The notes under the pieces are model-generated. The model was not told the DNA's origin. It saw nothing but the letters and a program-made list of their open reading frames with translations, and searched no databases. From Sphingomonas sp. Root241 (GTDB taxonomy: Bacteria; Pseudomonadota; Alphaproteobacteria; Sphingomonadales; Sphingomonadaceae): DNA of 64,000 nucleotides. The position numbers were made by a program, and so were the translations under genes. Position 1 is the stretch's first letter. Each line of letters starts with the position of its first letter. Shown one piece after another: positions 16,976-24,985 of this stretch. The stretch is taken from assembly GCF_001428865.1 (NCBI RefSeq), contig NZ_LMIV01000002.1:186001-250000 (forward strand). Direction: 5' to 3'.

Positions 16976-17502
16976 GCATTCCCGAAGAGCCGGTCGAGAC
17001 CGTCTGGCAAGGCAAGTGGATCGTCGCCAAGCGGCAAGGCAAATGGGAGTTCGTCGCGCGGGCCCGCGGTATCGAAGCGGCGGTGATCCTCGCGGTCGAC
17101 GAGGACGATCATGTCCTGCTCGTCGAGCAATATCGCGTGCCGCTCGGCCGGCGCTGCCTCGAGCTTCCCGCCGGCCTGATCGGCGATTCGCACGACGGCG
17201 ACACCGCGATGGACGCGGCACGGCGCGAGCTCGAGGAAGAGACCGGCTATCGCTGCGAGCACGCCGAGGATCTCGGCTTCTTCCACGCCTCGCCCGGACT
17301 GGTCACCGAAGGCTTCACGCTCGTCCGCGCGACCGGGCTCACCAGGGTCGGCGACGGCGGCGGCATCGAAGGCGAGGACATCCTGGTGTACCGCATCGCG
17401 CGCCGCGACGTGCCGGATTTCGTCGCCGCGCGGCGTGCCGAAGGCGTGGCAGTCGACGTCAAGCTGCTGCTGTTGCTCGCTCAGTCGCTGCTGGGCGGGT
17501 AG
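16972..17502 (+). CDS. NUDIX hydrolase, ADP-ribose pyrophosphatase-like
   Basis: A 176-residue NUDIX enzyme. The Nudix box lies at about residues 76-98 (GDTAMDAARRELEEETGY, with the REL-EEE-G metal-binding pattern), preceded by ELPAGLI, which is characteristic of the ADP-ribose/nucleoside-diphosphate-sugar subgroup. It probably hydrolyses ADP-ribose to AMP and ribose-5-phosphate. It starts in an ATGA overlap with the third TPM gene, so it ends the lemA operon. Its 3' end overlaps the convergent SnoaL-like gene by 22 bp. Confidence 0.9.
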   Translation: MSIPEEPVETVWQGKWIVAKRQGKWEFVARARGIEAAVILAVDEDDHVLLVEQYRVPLGRRCLELPAGLIGDSHDGDTAMDAARRELEEETGYRCEHAEDLGFFHASPGLVTEGFTLVRATGLTRVGDGGGIEGEDILVYRIARRDVPDFVAARRAEGVAVDVKLLLLLAQSLLGG

Positions 17503-17834
17503 AGCATCTCCGCGCTCAGCCGGTCCCAATAGCCGCGCTGGAAGACGATCCGGCCTTCGACGACGTGGAAGAAGCCGCAGCCGCGCAGCCCTTTCGGGTC
17601 GCGCCATTCGAGGATCGCCCACGCGCCGTCGGTGAACTTGTTCTCGACGATGCAGACCATTTCCGCCGCGGCGAATTCGGCCGCGAACATCGCGCGGATC
17701 GCATCGCGCCCGGCAACGGGCTCGCGCACGACCTGATGGTTGACGGCATCGGGATGGTACAGGGCCGCGAGGGCGTCCGGATCAGCGGCATTGAATGCCG
17801 CGATCCAGCGGTCGAGCACCTCGATCGGCGTCAC
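17481..17834 (-). CDS. SnoaL-like (nuclear transport factor 2 fold) protein
   Basis: 117 residues with the small cone-shaped NTF2 fold pattern: VLDRWIAAFNAADPDALAALYHPDAVNH, GRDAIRAMFAAEF, then AWAILEWRDPKGLRGCGFFHVVEGRI. Members include isomerases, hydrolases and ligand binders, so no reaction can be assigned. The GTG start at 17834 overlaps the stop of the upstream NDUFS4-like gene as GTGA, so the pair is translationally coupled. Confidence 0.8.
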   Translation of the reverse strand: MTPIEVLDRWIAAFNAADPDALAALYHPDAVNHQVVREPVAGRDAIRAMFAAEFAAAEMVCIVENKFTDGAWAILEWRDPKGLRGCGFFHVVEGRIVFQRGYWDRLSAEMLYPPSSD

Positions 17835-18112
17835 CGGAAATTGTCGGCGTAGGCCTGCAGCTTGAGTTTCCGCGTCGGCGCGGGGACGACGTGAAAGGCA
17901 TAGCCTTCGCGTTCGGCATATTCCTTTGCCGCCTCGAGCGTCGGAAAACCGATGCGGACCTGATTCGACGTGTCGCCGCCGCCGTTCCACCCGGTCAGCG
18001 GATCGGCCTCCTGCGGCTTCTGCGGCTCGAACTCGAGCATCCACAGATCGGTGCGGGCGCGCCCCGACTGCATCGCGTTCTTCGGGCGCTGATAAATACG
18101 GGCGGTCTTCAC
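17831..18112 (-). CDS. NADH dehydrogenase (complex I) accessory subunit, NDUFS4-like
   Basis: 93 residues: ARIYQRPKNAMQSGRARTDLWMLEFEP, then NQVRIGFPTLEAAKEYAEREGYAFHVVPA. This is the ETC complex I subunit (NDUFS4, 18 kDa/AQDQ) domain found in alphaproteobacteria and mitochondria. It stabilises the junction of the NADH-dehydrogenase and hydrogenase-like modules of complex I on the cytoplasmic face. The GTG at 18112 is supported by GGAGG six bases upstream; longer in-frame starts lack this. It is not next to any nuo gene here. Confidence 0.93.
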   Translation of the reverse strand: MKTARIYQRPKNAMQSGRARTDLWMLEFEPQKPQEADPLTGWNGGGDTSNQVRIGFPTLEAAKEYAEREGYAFHVVPAPTRKLKLQAYADNFR

Positions 18113-18140
18113 CTGGGGCCTCCAATGGATCCTCAGTGCC

Positions 18141-20657
18141 TTAACGCGGCGCGGCGTTCCGTGCATCAGCATTTTTGGTGCGCAATGTGGCCGAGGCATT
18201 TGCCGGGTCGTCGGGCCAGGGGTGCCGGGGATAGCGCCCGCGCATTTCCTTGGCGACCGCCGCCCAGCTTCCGCCCCAGAAGCCGGGCAAGTCGCGCGTC
18301 GTCTGGATCGGGCGGCCGGCAGGCGAAGTGAGGCTCAGCACCAAAGGCGTCCCGTCGCCCAGCATCGGGTGCGTCGCCAGTCCGAACAGCGCCTGTACCC
18401 GAACCTCCACCGTCGGTCCCGCCTCGGCGGCATAGTCGATCGCATGGCTGGAGCCGGCGGGCGTATCGAACCGCGCCGGGGCGAGACGATCCACGGTCTT
18501 CTGCCCCTCCCAGCCGAGCAGATTCTGGAGCGCCTGGGTCAGCGCTTCGGGCGCCACGGCATCCAGCCGGCGCTTGCCCGCGAGCGCCGTGGGGAGCCAG
18601 TCGTCGAGGTTTGCCAGCAACGCCGCGTCGCTCAGCGTCTCGACTCCCGCATAATTTGCCCGCGTTCGAAGCGCCTGCGCGGTTTCGGACCAGGGCAACA
18701 GCGCGAGGCCATGTTCGCGCACGCCTTCCAGCAATGCCGCCTCGATCTCCGCGGGGCTCGCGGCCGAATCGCTCCCGCTCGAAAGCCGGAGGGCGCCGAG
18801 CCGGCGCTCACGCAGCGCCTCGACTCGGCCAGTCGCCGGATCGAAGCGGACGCTGCGCCGCGTCTCGATCCGCTCGCCGAACAGCGCCTCGACCGTTTCG
18901 ACTTCGATCTCGGCAGCGGAGAGGATGCGCGCACCTGCGGCCATGCCCTGCGTCTCCGCCACCGCCAGCCACTGCGCGCGCGCCAGTGAGGAACTCGGAT
19001 CGAGCCGGAATCCGCGCCCGCCAACCGAAGCCCAGGTCTCGCCGGAAGCGTCGCGGCGGCGTGCGATCCGGTCCGGGAAGGCGAGTGCGACGCAGGTGGC
19101 CAACTCCCTCTCCCCGCTGGCGGGGAGAGGGCTGGGGAGAGGGGGAGCGCGGTGCGTGTGCGGTTCAGGCCCCTCTCCCCGACCCTCTCCCCTGAAGGGG
19201 AGAGGGAGAAGCTTGCTCCAGCGTTCGGCCAGCTTTCGCCCATTCTCCGCCCGCACCCCGCGTTCGCTCCGCCAGCGCCGCAGCCGCAGTTCGAGATCGG
19301 GATCATTCCCCCCAAGCCCCCGCTCGCCGAGCAGCACCGCAACCTGCGCGGCGGTGCGCGCTAACCCCATCTCCCCGGCACGGACCAGCATATGCCCGAG
19401 CCGCGGCGGCAGCGGCAGTCGCGCGATCGCCTTGCCGTGCGGGGTCGGCCGTCCATCTTCGTCGAGCGCTTCCAGCACGGTCAGCCGCCTGCGCGCCTCG
19501 TTGACTGCCGCCTCGGGAGGCGGATCGAGCCAGGCGAGATCGCGCGGATCGGCGACGCCCCACAAAGCGCAATCGAGCATCAATGCCGAGAGATCGGCCT
19601 CGAGGATCTCGGGCGAGTCGAAGCGCGGTAGCCCCGCGGTCGCCGCTTCCTCCCACAGCCGGTACGCCACGCCCGGCCCCTGCCGCGCCGCGCGACCGGC
19701 ACGTTGCGTGACCGAAGCCTGGCTCGCCCGCTCGGTGACCAGCCGCGTCATCCCCGCGGCGCGATCGTAACGCGGCCGCCGCGCGAGCCCCGAATCGACC
19801 ACCACCCGGATCCCGTCGAGCGTCAGCGAAGTCTCGGCGATCGACGTCGCCAGCACCAGCTTGCGCCGCCCTTGCGGATCGGGTGCGATCGCCGCGCGCT
19901 GGGCGCCGGGGTCGAGGCTGCCGTGCAGCCGGTGCAGCACCACGCCGCTCAGATCGCCGAGCCGTTCGGCAGTGCGCTCGATCTCGGCGACGCCGGGCAG
20001 GAAGGCGAGCACCCCGCCTACTTCCTCGCGCAGCGCAGTGCGGACCGCCGCCGCCACCGAATCCTCGATCCGCGCCTCGGCGGCGCGGCCGAGATGGCGC
20101 AGTTCGAGCGGATAGCTGCGCCCCTCGCTCTCGATCACCGGCGCGTCGCCCATCAGCGTCGAGAAGCGCGCGCCGTCGAGCGTCGCCGACATCGCGACCA
20201 GCCGCAGATCGGGCCGCAGCGCCGCCTGCGCGTCGAGCGCCAGCGCCAGCCCGAAATCGCTGTCGAGGCTGCGTTCATGGACCTCGTCGAACAGCACCGC
20301 CGATACGCCCGCCAGCTCGGGATCGGTCTGGATGCGATTGACGAAAATGCCTTCGGTGACGACCGTCACGCGCGTCGCCGCCGAGCGCTTGCTGTCCATC
20401 CGCGTCGCATAGCCGAAGGTCTTGCCGACGCTCTCGCCTGCCAGCGCGGCCATCCGCTCGCCCGCCGCGCGCGCCGCGAGGCGCCGTGGCGAGAGCAGCA
20501 GCACTTCGCCGGTGCACCAGGGTTCGGCGAGCAGGGCCGGCGCGACCGCGGTGGTCTTGCCCGCACCCGGCGGCGCTACCAGCACGGCGTTGCTCGCGGC
20601 CCGCAATGCGGCGAGCAATCGGGGCAATATGGCGTGGATCGGCATTGTCTCGCTCAT
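18141..20657 (-). CDS. hrpB: ATP-dependent helicase HrpB, with an in-frame repeat insertion
   Basis: 838 residues, a DEAH-box RNA helicase of the HrpB family. Motif I is APPGAGKTT (about 28-36), motif II is DEVH, motif III is SAT, and QRAGRAARQGPG forms motif VI. The helicase-associated and HrpB C-terminal domains follow. About 38 residues around 480-520 (Pro/Gly/Glu-rich, LLPLPFRGEGRGEG...PASGEREL) come from a palindromic repeat at 19105-19208 lying just before the conserved ALAFPDRIARRR. The frame remains open. The ATG at 20657 opens with MSETMPIHAILPRLL, as in relatives; the further in-frame extension upstream is antisense to the small acidic gene. Confidence 0.93.
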   Translation of the reverse strand: MSETMPIHAILPRLLAALRAASNAVLVAPPGAGKTTAVAPALLAEPWCTGEVLLLSPRRLAARAAGERMAALAGESVGKTFGYATRMDSKRSAATRVTVVTEGIFVNRIQTDPELAGVSAVLFDEVHERSLDSDFGLALALDAQAALRPDLRLVAMSATLDGARFSTLMGDAPVIESEGRSYPLELRHLGRAAEARIEDSVAAAVRTALREEVGGVLAFLPGVAEIERTAERLGDLSGVVLHRLHGSLDPGAQRAAIAPDPQGRRKLVLATSIAETSLTLDGIRVVVDSGLARRPRYDRAAGMTRLVTERASQASVTQRAGRAARQGPGVAYRLWEEAATAGLPRFDSPEILEADLSALMLDCALWGVADPRDLAWLDPPPEAAVNEARRRLTVLEALDEDGRPTPHGKAIARLPLPPRLGHMLVRAGEMGLARTAAQVAVLLGERGLGGNDPDLELRLRRWRSERGVRAENGRKLAERWSKLLPLPFRGEGRGEGPEPHTHRAPPLPSPLPASGERELATCVALAFPDRIARRRDASGETWASVGGRGFRLDPSSSLARAQWLAVAETQGMAAGARILSAAEIEVETVEALFGERIETRRSVRFDPATGRVEALRERRLGALRLSSGSDSAASPAEIEAALLEGVREHGLALLPWSETAQALRTRANYAGVETLSDAALLANLDDWLPTALAGKRRLDAVAPEALTQALQNLLGWEGQKTVDRLAPARFDTPAGSSHAIDYAAEAGPTVEVRVQALFGLATHPMLGDGTPLVLSLTSPAGRPIQTTRDLPGFWGGSWAAVAKEMRGRYPRHPWPDDPANASATLRTKNADARNAAPR
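19105..19208. repeat. CCCTCTCCCC-type palindromic repeat pair inside hrpB
   Basis: It has the same two-hairpin architecture as 7387-7491. The left unit is CCCTCTCCCC-GCTGGC-GGGGAGAGGG followed by another GGGGAGAGGG. The right unit is CCCCTCTCCCC, then CCCTCTCCCCTGAAGGGGAG. The two units are inverted relative to each other with about 25 bp between them. It is translated as part of HrpB. Confidence 0.85.
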
Positions 20658-20717
20658 CGCGCGCAACCATTTCCCCAAAGCCGGGTTTGGCGCAATCGAG
20701 GCAAGGAGCACGCAGAC

Positions 20718-20933
20718 ATGGCAAGGACCCTGGCACAGTTCACGATCACCCCCGTCGGCGACGGCGACTATACGTTGCATCTCGAGGACGACGACGGCGA
20801 AACGCTGGAATTCACGGCTGGATACGAGCAACTCGACCTGATCGTCGAGGCGATCGAGGAGCAGCTCGACAGCGACGAAGAGGATGTTCTCGGCGTCGAC
20901 GACGACGAGGACGAAGCCGAAATCGAGGAATAG
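20718..20933 (+). CDS. Small acidic protein of unknown function
   Basis: 71 residues. The N-terminal two thirds look folded and beta-rich (MARTLAQFTITPVGDGDYTLHLEDDDGETLEFTAGYEQLDLIVEAIEEQL). The C-terminus is a run of Asp/Glu (DSDEEDVLGVDDDEDEAEIEE). The ATG has AAGGAG about 10 nt upstream. It is divergent from hrpB and convergent with the polyprenyl synthase gene. No family is recognised and no function is offered. Confidence 0.75.
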   Translation: MARTLAQFTITPVGDGDYTLHLEDDDGETLEFTAGYEQLDLIVEAIEEQLDSDEEDVLGVDDDEDEAEIEE

Positions 20934-20948
20934 GGCCCGGAAGGACCC

Positions 20949-21962
20949 TCAGTAGGCCCGGGCCACCGCGAACTCGACTGCCTCGACCATCGCATCCTTC
21001 GCCGCCCCCGGCGCGAAGCCGCCGAGCGCGTCGATCGCGCGCTGGCCGTAATGGCGGGCGCGGGCGAGCGTGTCGTCGACCGAGCGGCTGGCGCGGACCA
21101 GGGCGATCGCCTCGGCGAAATCCTCGTCCGAGGAGCGGCGCCCTCCGATCGCATCCTTCCAGAAGGTACGCGCAGCCTCGTCGCCCCGGGCGTAAGCGAG
21201 GATGACCGGCAGCGTCATCTTGCCCTCGCGGAAATCGTCGCCGGCATCCTTGCCCATGGTCGAGGCGTCGGAGATGTAGTCGATCGCGTCGTCCACCAGC
21301 TGGAAAGCGATGCCGAGATTGCGGCCATAAGTATCGAGCGCGGCCTCCTCGCCTTCGTTGCGCTCGGCGACCACCGCGGCGATCCGGCAGGCGGCGGCGA
21401 ACAGGGCCGCGGTCTTGGCGCCGATGATGTCGAGATAGCGTTCCTCGGAAATGTCGAGCCGGCGCACCGCGGTGAGCTGGTTGACTTCGCCCTCGGCGAT
21501 CACCGCGCTGGCGTTCGACAGGATCTTGAGCACCTTGAGGCTGCCGTCCTCGACCATCAGCTCGAAGCTGCGGCTGAACAGGAAGTCGCCGACCAATACG
21601 CTGGCGGGATTGCCCCAGATGATGTTCGCGGTGCGGCGGCCCCGACGCAGGTCGGACGAATCGACCACATCGTCGTGGAGCAGGGTCGCGGTGTGGATGA
21701 ACTCGACCGCGGCGGCGAGCTTGTGGTGGCGCGCGCCCGAATAGCCGAGCAACTGCGCGCTCGCGAGCGTCAGCATCGGCCGCATCCGCTTGCCGCCGCC
21801 GGCGATCAGGTGCCCGGCCAGCTCGGGGATCAGCGGGATGTTCGATTGCATCCGGTCGAGGATGACCGCGTTCACCAGGTTGAGATCGTGCGCCACCAGC
21901 TGCAGCATCGGTTCCAGCGAAGGCTCGGGGCGCGAGCCCAGGCGATGGATGGTGGCGCTCAT
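20949..21962 (-). CDS. Long-chain polyprenyl diphosphate synthase (octaprenyl-type, IspB-like)
   Basis: A 337-residue trans-isoprenyl diphosphate synthase that elongates farnesyl diphosphate with IPP, supplying the side chain of ubiquinone. GGGKRMRPML, the first Asp-rich motif LLHDDVVD (about residues 93-100) and the second motif FQLVDDAIDY (about 218-227) are intact. The sequence before the first Asp-rich motif lacks bulky blockers typical of short-chain enzymes, and overall similarity is to IspB/SdsA types. Chain length (C40-C50) cannot be fixed from sequence. The ATG at 21962 fits family length. Confidence 0.92.
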   Translation of the reverse strand: MSATIHRLGSRPEPSLEPMLQLVAHDLNLVNAVILDRMQSNIPLIPELAGHLIAGGGKRMRPMLTLASAQLLGYSGARHHKLAAAVEFIHTATLLHDDVVDSSDLRRGRRTANIIWGNPASVLVGDFLFSRSFELMVEDGSLKVLKILSNASAVIAEGEVNQLTAVRRLDISEERYLDIIGAKTAALFAAACRIAAVVAERNEGEEAALDTYGRNLGIAFQLVDDAIDYISDASTMGKDAGDDFREGKMTLPVILAYARGDEAARTFWKDAIGGRRSSDEDFAEAIALVRASRSVDDTLARARHYGQRAIDALGGFAPGAAKDAMVEAVEFAVARAY

Positions 21963-22034
21963 GGGGCGGCTCTGGCGCGTGGCAGCCGCAAAGGCAAGGC
22001 TTGCGTAGCGTCGCGGCGCGGGCAAAAGGGGCAC

Positions 22035-22316
22035 ATGCCCGACGAGACGCTCAACCGCTATCGCCAGAGCATCGACAATATCGATGCCGCGCTGATCCAC
22101 ATGCTCGCCGAGCGCTTCAAGGTCACCCAGGCGGTGGGAGCTTATAAGGCGACGCATGGCCTGCCCCCGGCGGATCCCTCGCGAGAGGAAGCCCAGATCG
22201 CGCGGCTTCGCGGTCTGGCCAAGCAGGCCGATCTCGATCCCGAATTTTCGGAGAAGTTCCTGCGCTTCATCATCGACGAAGTGATCCGCCACCACGAGCG
22301 GCTCCAGGGGAGATAA
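22035..22316 (+). CDS. Chorismate mutase (AroQ type)
   Basis: A 93-residue all-helical AroQ chorismate mutase that turns chorismate into prephenate, the first step to Phe and Tyr. It shows RQSIDNIDAALIHMLAERFKVTQAVGAYKA (catalytic Arg and Lys in helices 1), then EEAQIARLRGLAKQADLDPEFSEKFLRFIIDEVIRHHE. There is no signal peptide, so it is cytoplasmic. It is divergent from the polyprenyl synthase. The prephenate dehydratase for the next step is encoded at 37251-38141. Confidence 0.93.
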   Translation: MPDETLNRYRQSIDNIDAALIHMLAERFKVTQAVGAYKATHGLPPADPSREEAQIARLRGLAKQADLDPEFSEKFLRFIIDEVIRHHERLQGR

Positions 22317-22322
22317 AATCTA

Positions 22323-22432
22323 CGTCACCCCCGCGAAAGCGGGGGCCCATCTCGTGCACTCTACAGCGTTACGACAGCGGTATGTGCCTGCTGCGCTTGC
22401 CGGAGATGGCCCTCGCTTTCGCGGGGGTGACG
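22323..22432. repeat. Inverted repeat between aroQ and the GH130 gene
   Basis: The 19-base arms CGTCACCCCCGCGAAAGCG (22323-22341) and its perfect reverse complement (22414-22432) are separated by 72 bp. The left arm itself forms a CCCCCGC/GCGGGGG hairpin. This is another palindromic family, distinct from the CCCTCTCCCC type. The 172-bp gap between the genes holds nothing else obvious. Confidence 0.85.
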
Positions 22433-22488
22433 ACAGTGCGGAACACGATCGCGCATCCACCGTTCGACAGGGCAAGAAGGGGAGCTGG

Positions 22489-23607
22489 GTGAGCACTGAC
22501 GATTATCTGATCTTCCGTCCCGACGATGTCGATCTCAGCCGGTCGCCGCTCCGAAAGTCGATCCGCGAGCCGACCTATGTCCTCGGCGCGTTCAATCCCG
22601 GCTTCACGCGGCTGCCGAACGGCAATCTGCTGTTGATGGTCCGCGTCGCCGAGGCGCTCGCGGAGCCGGTCTCCGGCGATTGCGCACGGGCTATCCGCTG
22701 GACGCCGGGCGGCTATGTGCTCGATCGGCACGCCTTGCACGGCATCCACATGGACGATCCGCGCCAGTTCGCGCTCAGGGACCGCAACCCGCGCCTGCTC
22801 GGCCTGACCTCGCTTTCGTGGCTGCTCCCGGTTGAGCTGACCGGCGACGCACGGCGCATCGTCGCGGTGCATTACGACAAGGCGATCGGGCCCTCGGCGA
22901 GCTTCCTCGAATATGGCGTCGAGGATGCGCGGATCAGCCTGGTCGGCGGCAGCTGGTGGATGACCGTGTGCGGTGTCTCGGCCGAGCGCCACTGCACCGC
23001 GATGTACCATTCGGTGAACGGCCTCGACTACAGATTGCTCGGCGTGGTGCTCGATCACCAGAACAAGGACATGCTGCTGTTCGAGGGCAAGGTTGACGGC
23101 AAGTACATGGCGCTCACCCGGCCCTTGGGCGAAGTCTATTTCGCCTATCCCGAGGATAGCGAATGGCTCGGCGGCCCCGCGATCAACATGGCGCAATCGC
23201 CCGATGGGCTTCACTGGAAGCCGCTCGACACCCCCGGCATCCGCGCCCGCAAGGGCACGACCTCGACCCAGCGGATCGGCGGCGGCAGCCAGCCGGTGCT
23301 GACGCCCGATGGCTGGATGCTGATCTATCACGGCGTCGAGAAGCAGGGCGCGGTGGGGATATATCGCAGCTTCTGGGCGCTGCTCGACCGCCACGATCCG
23401 AGCAGCATATTGCGGCTGGAGGACGAAGCGCCGCTGCTCGAGGCCGATCCGGCGCTGACCCGCGACATCGCCCACCAGATGTACCTGCCGACGCCCGTGG
23501 TGTTTACCACGGGTGTGGCGGATGCGGGGGACAGCTATATCGTCGCATCGGGCGAGGCCGACCTGGCGTGCCGGATCACCTATCTCCCGAAGGAGCGCTT
23601 CCGCTGA
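22489..23607 (+). CDS. GH130 family glycosidase/phosphorylase (mannoside-active type)
   Basis: A 372-residue five-bladed beta-propeller enzyme of the GH130 type. Recognisable are AFNPGFTRLPNGNLLLMVRVAE near the N-terminus, the acid-bearing GVEDARIS motif (about residues 143-150) and the later RIGGGSQPVLTPDGWMLIYHGVE. The family includes beta-mannosyl phosphorylases and beta-1,2-mannosidases; which of these applies depends on phosphate-binding residues I cannot judge securely. GTG at 22489 has AAGGGGAG four bases upstream. With the GH13 and GT4 genes nearby it suggests synthesis or turnover of an oligosaccharide or glycoside. Confidence 0.88.
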   Translation: MSTDDYLIFRPDDVDLSRSPLRKSIREPTYVLGAFNPGFTRLPNGNLLLMVRVAEALAEPVSGDCARAIRWTPGGYVLDRHALHGIHMDDPRQFALRDRNPRLLGLTSLSWLLPVELTGDARRIVAVHYDKAIGPSASFLEYGVEDARISLVGGSWWMTVCGVSAERHCTAMYHSVNGLDYRLLGVVLDHQNKDMLLFEGKVDGKYMALTRPLGEVYFAYPEDSEWLGGPAINMAQSPDGLHWKPLDTPGIRARKGTTSTQRIGGGSQPVLTPDGWMLIYHGVEKQGAVGIYRSFWALLDRHDPSSILRLEDEAPLLEADPALTRDIAHQMYLPTPVVFTTGVADAGDSYIVASGEADLACRITYLPKERFR

Positions 23608-23618
23608 AGCGCTCCTTC
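23589..23618. terminator. Perfect 12-bp hairpin between convergent GH130 and aerolysin-like genes
   Basis: GAAGGAGCGCTT (23589-23600) and AAGCGCTCCTTC (23607-23618) are separated by CCGCTG. The hairpin overlaps the GH130 stop codon and ends 10 bp before the stop of the opposing gene. It lacks a T-run, so its action as a bidirectional terminator is inferred from position and strength of the stem. Confidence 0.5.
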
Positions 23619-23628
23619 CCAATTGCGC

Positions 23629-24489
23629 CTATTTTCCGGCCGCGGCGCCCATGACGAGGGTATTCACGACATTTCCGCTCGTGTCCTTAAGGATGATCTG
23701 CGAGTTCGCGTAGAAATCGATCGCGAGCGTTTCGGTCGTGACGATGGAAGTCGGCAGCCCCGCGGCCTGCATGACCGCGTTGATGTCCAGCCCCCAGAAA
23801 TGGTGGCCCTTGTACGTGTCGCCATAGTTGATCGCGGTCATACCGGCCAACGTGAGCTGATAGACGATCTGGATCTGCAGCACGCCCTTGCTCGCTTCAA
23901 GCTCGGCCTCAACGGCTTGGCCGGGTTGTAGCGTCACTACCACACCCGAGCTGGTGCCCAGCGTCACGGTCTCGCTCTCCGATCCGCCCTGCTCCCATGT
24001 CTCGGTGAACGACATCGACGTTTCCCCGCCCGCCCCCGAGCCGAGAAAGCCGATCTCATAGGAAATCGTCTGGCCGATTTCGAGCGCGCTCGAATTGGTC
24101 CAATTGCTTTCCGTGCCCACGGCTACTTCCTGGGTGATGCCGGTGTTGAACTCGGCGGGAACGCTGCTGTCGTTCTTGAATATCTGCGAGCTCAATATCG
24201 CCGGGTTGCCCGAAACGCCGAGAATGGTCGCGCTCTGCACCGCCAATGTGGTCTGGACCTGCTGCCACCCGTAGGTCTCGTACAGATCCCCCCACGGCGT
24301 CGGACTGCACAAAAAGGCGTCGTCGGGAGCCTCGCCGAAATAGGTCGCCACCGCGCCCTTCAGGCTCGCGTCCTCGATGCTGAAAGCAGCTCGCTCGCCG
24401 TCGGTGATGATGTGCAGATCGGTTCCCGATACGGCGACAGTAGACGACTGGGCGTCGGGTCCGGCGTTGACGCTGATTGTCAGGGGCAT
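23629..24489 (-). CDS. Aerolysin-like (ETX/MTX2-type) pore-forming protein
   Basis: 286 residues. The central part (about 120-215) shows the hallmark of aerolysin-fold toxins: long strands with alternating Ser/Thr and hydrophobic residues (SYEIGFLGSGAGGETSMSF, ETVTLGTSSGVVVTLQPG, then VLQIQIVYQLTLAG). The N-terminal third contains PWGDLYETYGWQQVQ and probably a receptor-binding or pre-stem region. No signal peptide is seen from the ATG at 24489, which has AAGGAA at good spacing; a longer in-frame start has none either. Similar bacterial proteins are sometimes named after insect follicular yolk proteins. It is a single gene opposed to its neighbours, with AT-richer DNA upstream, suggesting acquisition. 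The target is unknown. Confidence 0.7.
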   Translation of the reverse strand: MPLTISVNAGPDAQSSTVAVSGTDLHIITDGERAAFSIEDASLKGAVATYFGEAPDDAFLCSPTPWGDLYETYGWQQVQTTLAVQSATILGVSGNPAILSSQIFKNDSSVPAEFNTGITQEVAVGTESNWTNSSALEIGQTISYEIGFLGSGAGGETSMSFTETWEQGGSESETVTLGTSSGVVVTLQPGQAVEAELEASKGVLQIQIVYQLTLAGMTAINYGDTYKGHHFWGLDINAVMQAAGLPTSIVTTETLAIDFYANSQIILKDTSGNVVNTLVMGAAAGK

Positions 24490-24985
24490 GGCTGTTCCTT
24501 TGCTGAGAAGCGGAGGGAATCGGCGACGTCGATCGGACGCGGCAAATGAAGACTCCTCCGTCATGCGATCGACGGAAGAACATGATACTATTCAGGTATG
24601 ACTCGTTTAATTGGATCGAAGGTGTATCGAACAGGTAAAGATACGCAGGACTGGGGTGCGACCCTGAGACCTATCTATTAACCCTGTTAATCACCGCGAT
24701 GTGCGCCCGTGGCTGATAATGAGTCAAGTTACAAAATACTGAGAATTTATTTCTGAAAAGCGCAGCGCGCCGGCCGACGACCCTGGCACGTCACAAGACG
24801 ACAAGCGGATCGCTCCGAATTGATCCTAACCGGAGCACCGGGAACGGAGCCGCACTCGTGACGTTCGGCGAGGAGAGATTTGCCGAACGGGCCGGTTCTG
24901 CTCTAGAGCGGAGGGCCCATGTCCCGGGGGTAGGATTGCGCCACGACAGCCGCCTGATATTCGCGCTTGACCGGGAGCGTGGCCG
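24490..24985. other. AT-richer intergenic region, 496 bp
   Basis: No gene is recognised. The stretch from about 24580 to 24760 is clearly less GC-rich than the rest of the window and is the likely promoter region of the minus-strand aerolysin-like gene. The part nearer 24985 would serve the GH13 gene. Confidence 0.5.
24677..24691. promoter_or_regulatory. Palindromic operator candidate
   Basis: ATTAAC (24677-24682) and GTTAAT (24686-24691) form a perfect inverted repeat with a CCT spacer, in the AT-richer region upstream of both the aerolysin-like gene and the GH13/GT4 genes. The regulator is unknown. Confidence 0.35.
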
